Shown here: one piece after another, positions 60,208 through 64,000 of the stretch
Numbering within the stretch: position 1 is the first letter of the stretch
How the letters are laid out: each line of letters begins with the position of its first letter
Assembly (NCBI GenBank): GCA_023413135.1
Contig: JAEZQK010000032.1
Span: forward strand, 1-64,000
Length of the DNA: 64,000 nucleotides
Origin: Bacillota bacterium
Lineage (GTDB): Bacteria; Bacillota; Clostridia; Christensenellales; Aristaeellaceae
Direction of reading: 5' to 3'
Program-made: the position numbers and the translations under genes
Notes under the pieces: generated by a model
What the model saw: only the letters and a program-made list of their open reading frames with translations
Database searches by the model: none
What the model was told of the DNA's origin: nothing

Positions 60208-60236
60208 TTTTCATACGGGGAAGACTGTGATAGAAT
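60208..60236 (+). promoter_or_regulatory. Possible sigma-A promoter for the PucR-type regulator
   Basis: TTTTCA (60208-60213), an exact 17-bp spacer and TAGAAT (60231-60236), 45 bp before the GTG start. Confidence 0.6.
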
Positions 60237-60280
60237 AAAAGTTGATATTTACGCCAGATAATGGTGAAAGGAGCAGCCAA

Positions 60281-61348
60281 GTGTTGTTTGAAAAGCGGTT
60301 TGTAAAGCAGGTAGGCCAGGTGTTATCCCGCCTGAGCGCACCTGTTCTTCTTTTGGATGGCCATGGAGATGTCATCTATCCGGAGGAAGCGGTTTCCCAT
60401 GTCTTGCCTGACGATCTGCCTGCGGGTCAAACCCGCCCGGCGGATGGCTATCTGTATCATGGGGTGGATGGACAACCTTTCCTGGTAGTAGCCTGCAGGG
60501 AAGGGGTTCCGGGAGCGCAGGATGTTCTTCTGCTGGCGGAGGCTATGCTGCAGGCGCAGATGCAGATCGGCGCTTCCGTAGCCGATGAAAGCGATGTCTA
60601 CCGCCGGGCGCTTCGTGAGGAGATTGGCGGATCCGAACTGGAAGCGCTGGCCCACGAGCATCAGATCCCTCTGGAAATGGACCGTTGCGTGATGCTGTTC
60701 TACATTGTGCAAACAGGCTCCAGCACCGCGCTTTCCCTTCTGCAGGAAGTTGTGCCCCAAGCCGAGGGCGATGTGCTGGTGGAGATCGACCGGCACATGG
60801 TAGCGCTTTTGAAGGACATGTCCACCGTGGAGGATGTGGACGATTTGAAGCAATTTGCCGAAGCAGCACAGGAAACGCTGATGAGCGAAACGGCGCATCA
60901 AACAACGGTGGGCATCGGCGAGCCGCGGCATAACCTGTCTTCCCTGGGGGAAAGCTATCGCGAGGCACGCCGGGCCATTGAGGTGGGCCGCATCTTCCAG
61001 TCGGACAGCAGTATCCATGTATTCCGCCGGCTGATGCTGGAGCGCTTTTTAACCGAACTGCCCAGGGATATCAGCGCGTATTACCACAGCTTGCTTTTCA
61101 ACCGCAAAACGGCCAGGCTGTTCAATGAAGAAATGCTCTATACCATTGAGATGTTCTTCAAAAAGGACCTGAACCTGTCGGATACGGCGCGGCAGCTTTA
61201 TATTCACCGCAATACGCTTGTCTACCGCCTGGATAAGGTGCAACGGCAGATCGGCTTGGATTTGCGGAAATTTGAGGATGCTGTCACCTTCAAGATTCTG
61301 ATGGAACTGAAAAAGTGCGGTAGCGAAAAACCCCAGCAGATTCATTAA
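60281..61348 (+). CDS. PucR/CdaR-family transcriptional regulator
   Basis: 355 aa from GTG 60281 (AAAGGAGCAGCC upstream; 13 more codons are open but less likely). The N-terminal part (1-110) may be a sensor domain (VLSRLSAPVLLLDGHGDVIY). The middle resembles a degenerate cyclase-like CdaR/GGDEF-like domain (about 130-260, ending VGIGEPRHNLSSLGESYREARRA). The C-terminal helix-turn-helix is DTARQLYIHRNTLVYRLDKVQR (about 305-326), the PucR hallmark. Such regulators sense small metabolites (purines, sugars, diacids). The neighbouring sugar ATPase makes carbohydrate sensing plausible but unproven. Confidence 0.9.
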   Translation: MLFEKRFVKQVGQVLSRLSAPVLLLDGHGDVIYPEEAVSHVLPDDLPAGQTRPADGYLYHGVDGQPFLVVACREGVPGAQDVLLLAEAMLQAQMQIGASVADESDVYRRALREEIGGSELEALAHEHQIPLEMDRCVMLFYIVQTGSSTALSLLQEVVPQAEGDVLVEIDRHMVALLKDMSTVEDVDDLKQFAEAAQETLMSETAHQTTVGIGEPRHNLSSLGESYREARRAIEVGRIFQSDSSIHVFRRLMLERFLTELPRDISAYYHSLLFNRKTARLFNEEMLYTIEMFFKKDLNLSDTARQLYIHRNTLVYRLDKVQRQIGLDLRKFEDAVTFKILMELKKCGSEKPQQIH

Positions 61349-61419
61349 TATGGGCTAAAGCTTGGCGCTCGCCCTCCGCTTCCCGCGCGAAGCCTCATTG
61401 ACAACAAGAAAGGCGCTAT

Positions 61420-62649
61420 ATGAAGAAATTACGTTTGCTGGCCGCAGGAGCTTTAGTGATCGTTATGCTCACCGGTTGTGCCATGCTTACCGGGAATAAG
61501 GCCATATCTGAATCCGCCCCGCAAGTGACGGGGGATACCGTCACCGTCTCCAGGGAGGAGTATGAGCGCTTTAAAAAGTATGAGGAACTGGACGAGCTTT
61601 TGCAGGTGGTAGAGGAATACTACTATCAGGAGCCGGATGTGCCCAAGCTCATCGAAAACGCGGAGCGCGGACTGCTCTTTGGTCTGGAGGATCCATATTC
61701 GTTCTATTATAATCCGGAGGAATACGCCGAACTTTGGGAAGAAGACGAGGGAAAGTATGCCGGCATCGGCATTCAGATTTCCGCCAACTTTGAAACGCTT
61801 TTGTGCACGGTGAGCCGTGTATTCAAGGGAAGTCCGGCCAAAGATGTCGGCATACACAAAGGCGATGTTTTGAAGCAGGTGAATGACCTCACCGTCGACG
61901 CCTATAACCTGCAGGATGCGGTGGACATCATGCGGGGCACTGTCGGCGAAACCGTGGAGGTGACTGTCCGCCGCGGCACCGAATCAATGACCTTTACGGT
62001 GCCAAGGGCCAATATCCAGGTGAACCGGGTGGAATCGGTGATGCTGGAAGGGGGCATTGGCGTTGTCAGCCTGTTCGAGTTCGCGGGGGATTGCCGCACG
62101 GCCTTCATGGACGCGGTGAACAGGCTGATAAGCGACGGGGCAAAGGGCCTGATTGTGGATTTGCGCGACAACCCCGGCGGCTGGGTGGATGACGCTGTGG
62201 CCATCGCCGATATGTTCTTGCCGGAAGTGACCGTCTATTATACCGAAAACCGCAAAGGCGAGCGGGAATACGCTTCCGCTCAGGCCGGGCAGATTGATTT
62301 GCCGCTGGTGGTGCTCATGAACGAAAACTCCGCCTCCGCCTCCGAAGTATTGGCCGGGGCGCTGCAGGATCATGGCGTGGCCACCATCGTAGGCGTCACA
62401 TCCTACGGTAAGGGCATCATCCAATACGTGATTCCGGTGGGAAACAGCGGCGCCGGGATGCAGCTGACCGTGGCGCAGTACTTTACGCCCAACGGCAACA
62501 AGGTGCACAAGACGGGCATCACCCCCAATGTGGTGGCCGAGCTGCCGGAAGGCGACAACGGCATGTATGAAACGGGAGATCTCAATGATCCCCAATTGAA
62601 AAAGGCCGTAGATGCGCTTAAGGAAAAGATGAACGGATCATCGATTTAA
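61420..62649 (+). CDS. S41-family C-terminal processing protease, lipoprotein
   Basis: 409 aa. A lipobox LTGC places the lipid-bearing Cys at residue 20, so the enzyme acts outside the membrane. The PDZ domain is about 105-195 (GIGIQISANFE ... GSPAKDVGIHKGDVL). The protease domain has catalytic Ser306 (NENSASASE) and Lys331 (TSYGKGII), 25 residues apart as in Prc. A helical N-terminal region (45-100) precedes the PDZ. Such CtpA/CtpB-like enzymes trim exported or signalling proteins; in Bacillus CtpB acts in sporulation. ATG 61420 follows AGAAAGGCGCTAT. Confidence 0.95.
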   Translation: MKKLRLLAAGALVIVMLTGCAMLTGNKAISESAPQVTGDTVTVSREEYERFKKYEELDELLQVVEEYYYQEPDVPKLIENAERGLLFGLEDPYSFYYNPEEYAELWEEDEGKYAGIGIQISANFETLLCTVSRVFKGSPAKDVGIHKGDVLKQVNDLTVDAYNLQDAVDIMRGTVGETVEVTVRRGTESMTFTVPRANIQVNRVESVMLEGGIGVVSLFEFAGDCRTAFMDAVNRLISDGAKGLIVDLRDNPGGWVDDAVAIADMFLPEVTVYYTENRKGEREYASAQAGQIDLPLVVLMNENSASASEVLAGALQDHGVATIVGVTSYGKGIIQYVIPVGNSGAGMQLTVAQYFTPNGNKVHKTGITPNVVAELPEGDNGMYETGDLNDPQLKKAVDALKEKMNGSSI

Positions 62650-62807
62650 CAGGAGGCCAAGCAAACCCTAGCGGAATTACGTGCGGGGGAGCGGACCTTA
62701 AAATACTCCTGATTGAAGGCCAAGGTGCGCCAAGGCCCGAGAGGGAAGGGGGAAGCTATATGCTGATTCAACTGGACAGCCGGTAATTTGCCGCGCTGTC
62801 CTTTTTT
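62650..62807 (+). ncRNA. Structured leader with terminator upstream of the TM1266/ECF-S genes (class unknown)
   Basis: CAGGAG (62650-62655) can close a domain with CTCCTG (62706-62711). A palindromic GGCCAAGG/CCAAGGCC follows near 62717-62736, then purine-rich GAGAGGGAAGGGGGAAGC. An intrinsic terminator is at 62774-62807 (GGACAGCCGG pairing with CCGcGCTGTCC, then six T), 21 bp before the regulator start. The order aptamer-like fold, terminator, gene suggests an attenuator or riboswitch. I could not match it to TPP, FMN, cobalamin, THF, ZTP, c-di-GMP or preQ1 consensus elements. Confidence 0.55.
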
Positions 62808-62828
62808 GGCTTGAAAGGAGAGCATGCT

Positions 62829-63116
62829 ATGGCTGCGGAGGAACGTCTGGGCTTTGTGGGGCTGGTGGTGGAGGAACGGGAGCAGGCGGTGCGGATTAAC
62901 CAGATTCTCAGCGAATATGGAAATATGATCAGGGGCCGCATCGGTGTGCCTGACAAGGAGACGGGTATCGGTGTCATCGGCCTGATCGTGGAAGGTTCCA
63001 ATGACCGTATCGGGGCCATGACGGGAAAACTGGGGAACATCAAAGGCGTGCAGGTGAAAAGCGCGCTTACATCGGTGAAAACACCAAAGAAAACGGAAAG
63101 CGGAGGGGATGCTTGA
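62829..63116 (+). CDS. TM1266-type iron-only hydrogenase system putative regulator (ACT/NikR-C-like)
   Basis: 95 aa from ATG 62829 (AAAGGAGAGCATGCT upstream). The sequence (GFVGLVVEEREQAVRINQILSEYGNMIRGRIGVPDKETGIGVI, broken here by eye into beta-alpha-beta units) follows the family later named for its linkage to [FeFe]-hydrogenase maturation genes. The fold resembles the metal- and ligand-binding C-domain of NikR. It lacks its own DNA-binding domain, so its mode of action is unclear. No hydrogenase genes are in the window. The next gene overlaps its stop codon. Confidence 0.85.
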   Translation: MAAEERLGFVGLVVEEREQAVRINQILSEYGNMIRGRIGVPDKETGIGVIGLIVEGSNDRIGAMTGKLGNIKGVQVKSALTSVKTPKKTESGGDA

Positions 63117-63670
63117 TGCATTCGAAGAATATCAGGCAAATGGTGATGACGGCGGCGCTGCTGGCGCTGACGGTGGTATTTCAGTATATCCGGCTTCTGC
63201 CCATTCCTGTGGATGTATCGGTTTATGTCATTGGTACCCTGGTCAACCTGTGCCTGATTCTGGCCGCCACCCTGGTCAGCCTGTGGTCGGGTTTGATGAT
63301 CTCTGTTGCGGCACCCCTGGTAGCCCTTTTGCAGGGATATGCCCAGGCGCCACTATTGCCCTTTTTGGTGGCGGGCAACGTGGTGCTGGCGCTGCTCTAT
63401 GGTCTTATACCCGGACCCGGATTTCAAAAATCGGGGAAGCTTGCAGCCATCCCCTGGATCCTGGCAGGCGTTCCGGGTGCTGCAATCAAGTATTTCGTGA
63501 TTGCGGCAGGCATGGCGCTTATGCTTTCCACCGCACAGGGAAAGACATTTTATGCTATGCTGGCTACGGGAGCACTGCGGCAAGTGCAACAGATCATTAC
63601 CGCCTTGGTGGCCATGGCTTTGGCTTACCTTACGTTGCCCAGGCTCAGAAAAGCATCCGGAATATCTTGA
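63116..63670 (+). CDS. ECF-transporter S-component-like membrane protein
   Basis: 184 aa with about six transmembrane helices, starting VMTAALLALTVVFQYIRLLP and including the LLQGYAQAPLLPFLVAGNVVLALLY region with the size and topology of ECF vitamin/cofactor-binding S components. I cannot name the substrate; no EcfA/T genes are adjacent. ATG 63116 overlaps the previous stop (TGATG), and a TTG three bases earlier is possible. Coupling to the TM1266-type gene and the shared attenuator-like leader suggest common control by a cofactor or metal. Confidence 0.78.
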   Translation: MHSKNIRQMVMTAALLALTVVFQYIRLLPIPVDVSVYVIGTLVNLCLILAATLVSLWSGLMISVAAPLVALLQGYAQAPLLPFLVAGNVVLALLYGLIPGPGFQKSGKLAAIPWILAGVPGAAIKYFVIAAGMALMLSTAQGKTFYAMLATGALRQVQQIITALVAMALAYLTLPRLRKASGIS

Positions 63671-63685
63671 TCCGGATAAAGCGAT

Positions 63686-63723
63686 ACCGGGCTTCCATTT
63701 TTCGGAAGCCCGGTTTTCTTTTT
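63686..63723. terminator. Bidirectional terminator between the ECF-S-like gene and the DUF3343 gene
   Basis: An 11-bp stem, ACCGGGCTTCC with GGAAGCCCGGT (63704-63714), loop ATTTTTC, followed by TTTCTTTTT. It overlaps the end of the convergent gene. Confidence 0.85.
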
Positions 63724-63988
63724 AAATTCTTGTACAACTGGGCCGGTCCCTGCCGCCACGCTCCACTTTATAAAATCCAATGAGGTTGCTTGGCCGGGAC
63801 TGCATATAGACGCTTTTCACATCCTGAGCATTGTTCATTTCAAAACGGACAGAGAGGCCGCAGCCCACAGCTACATCCCGGGGCGTGGCTACGATGCTGG
63901 TCCGCACGCCTGCCCGCTTCAACGCCGACTCAAAGCGCAGCACCTGCTGCCGGGAGCGGAAGGCAGCAATGCCGAAAATCTCATTCAT
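63722..63988 (-). CDS. DUF3343 (putative Se/S carrier-like) protein
   Basis: 88 aa. The start FGIAAFRSRQQVLRFESALKRAGV and the motif VATPRDVAVGCGLSVRF with the conserved CGLS cysteine match DUF3343 proteins, proposed to carry selenium or sulfur in Clostridia and often found near cysteine desulfurase or molybdo-enzyme genes. The C-terminal 35 residues are a variable extension. ATG at 63988; the ribosome site region is partly outside good view near the window end, so an upstream partner cannot be judged. Confidence 0.8.
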   Translation of the reverse strand: MNEIFGIAAFRSRQQVLRFESALKRAGVRTSIVATPRDVAVGCGLSVRFEMNNAQDVKSVYMQSRPSNLIGFYKVERGGRDRPSCTRI

Positions 63989-64000
63989 AGGGTTAAATCC

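Overview
The window reads as a chromosomal segment of an uncultured-type Bacillota, most likely class Clostridia. Supporting signs are the tig-clpP-clpX-lonB-lon-engB block, a T-box leader in front of ileS, a meso-DAP-type MurE (DNPR motif), a PASTA-bearing division transpeptidase, strong AGGAGG-type ribosome binding sites, frequent GTG/TTG starts, and an arylpyruvate (IorAB/PaaK) cluster typical of amino-acid-fermenting anaerobes. GC content is moderately high. I cannot place it to genus. I see no rRNA, tRNA, CRISPR array, insertion sequence or prophage.

Layout. 1-6.9 kb (minus strand): yajC (cut by the left edge), tgt, an RluA-family pseudouridine synthase, an RlmI-like methyltransferase, and ileS with an Ile-specific T-box. 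7-16.8 kb: a Mn-type CDF exporter, an LCP protein, an L,D-transpeptidase, a PD-(D/E)XK-like protein coupled to an SNF2 helicase, an MFS transporter, a LysM protein, and a phosphodiester glycosidase gene broken by an amber codon. 17-25.9 kb: protein quality control (tig, clpP, clpX, lonB, lon) and engB. 26.3-29.6 kb: an orphan small protein, a CAP-domain secreted protein, a zinc-ribbon protein and a metallophosphoesterase, set among repeats. 29.8-44.2 kb: the division and cell-wall cluster mraZ-ftsL-pbp-murE-mraY-murD-ftsW-murA-ftsQ-ftsA-ftsZ. It lacks rsmH, murF, murG, murB and murC at their usual places. 44.3-51.5 kb: an acetyltransferase, a YkvI-like carrier, and paaK-iorA-iorB-paaK-ACT for oxidative decarboxylation of arylpyruvates. 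51.5-55.8 kb: alr, 5-formyl-THF cyclo-ligase, a membrane protein, rsmD, coaD and a coiled-coil protein. 56.3-64 kb: an adaptor/FtsX-permease pair without an ATPase, an MsmX-like sugar ATPase, a PucR-type regulator, an S41 protease, a structured leader followed by a TM1266-type regulator and an ECF-S-like membrane protein, and a DUF3343 protein.

The least ordinary content is intergenic. Several long gaps (14.6, 25.9, 28.3, 37.2, 55.8 and 58.5 kb) carry dispersed palindromic repeats. Copies of one three-hairpin family keep their stems through paired substitutions, as expected for structured RNA or DNA. A second stem-loop family recurs four times, and a GC-rich unit of about 110 bp recurs seven times. 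Together they look like a genome-specific set of modular interspersed elements. They are the best candidates here for something undescribed.
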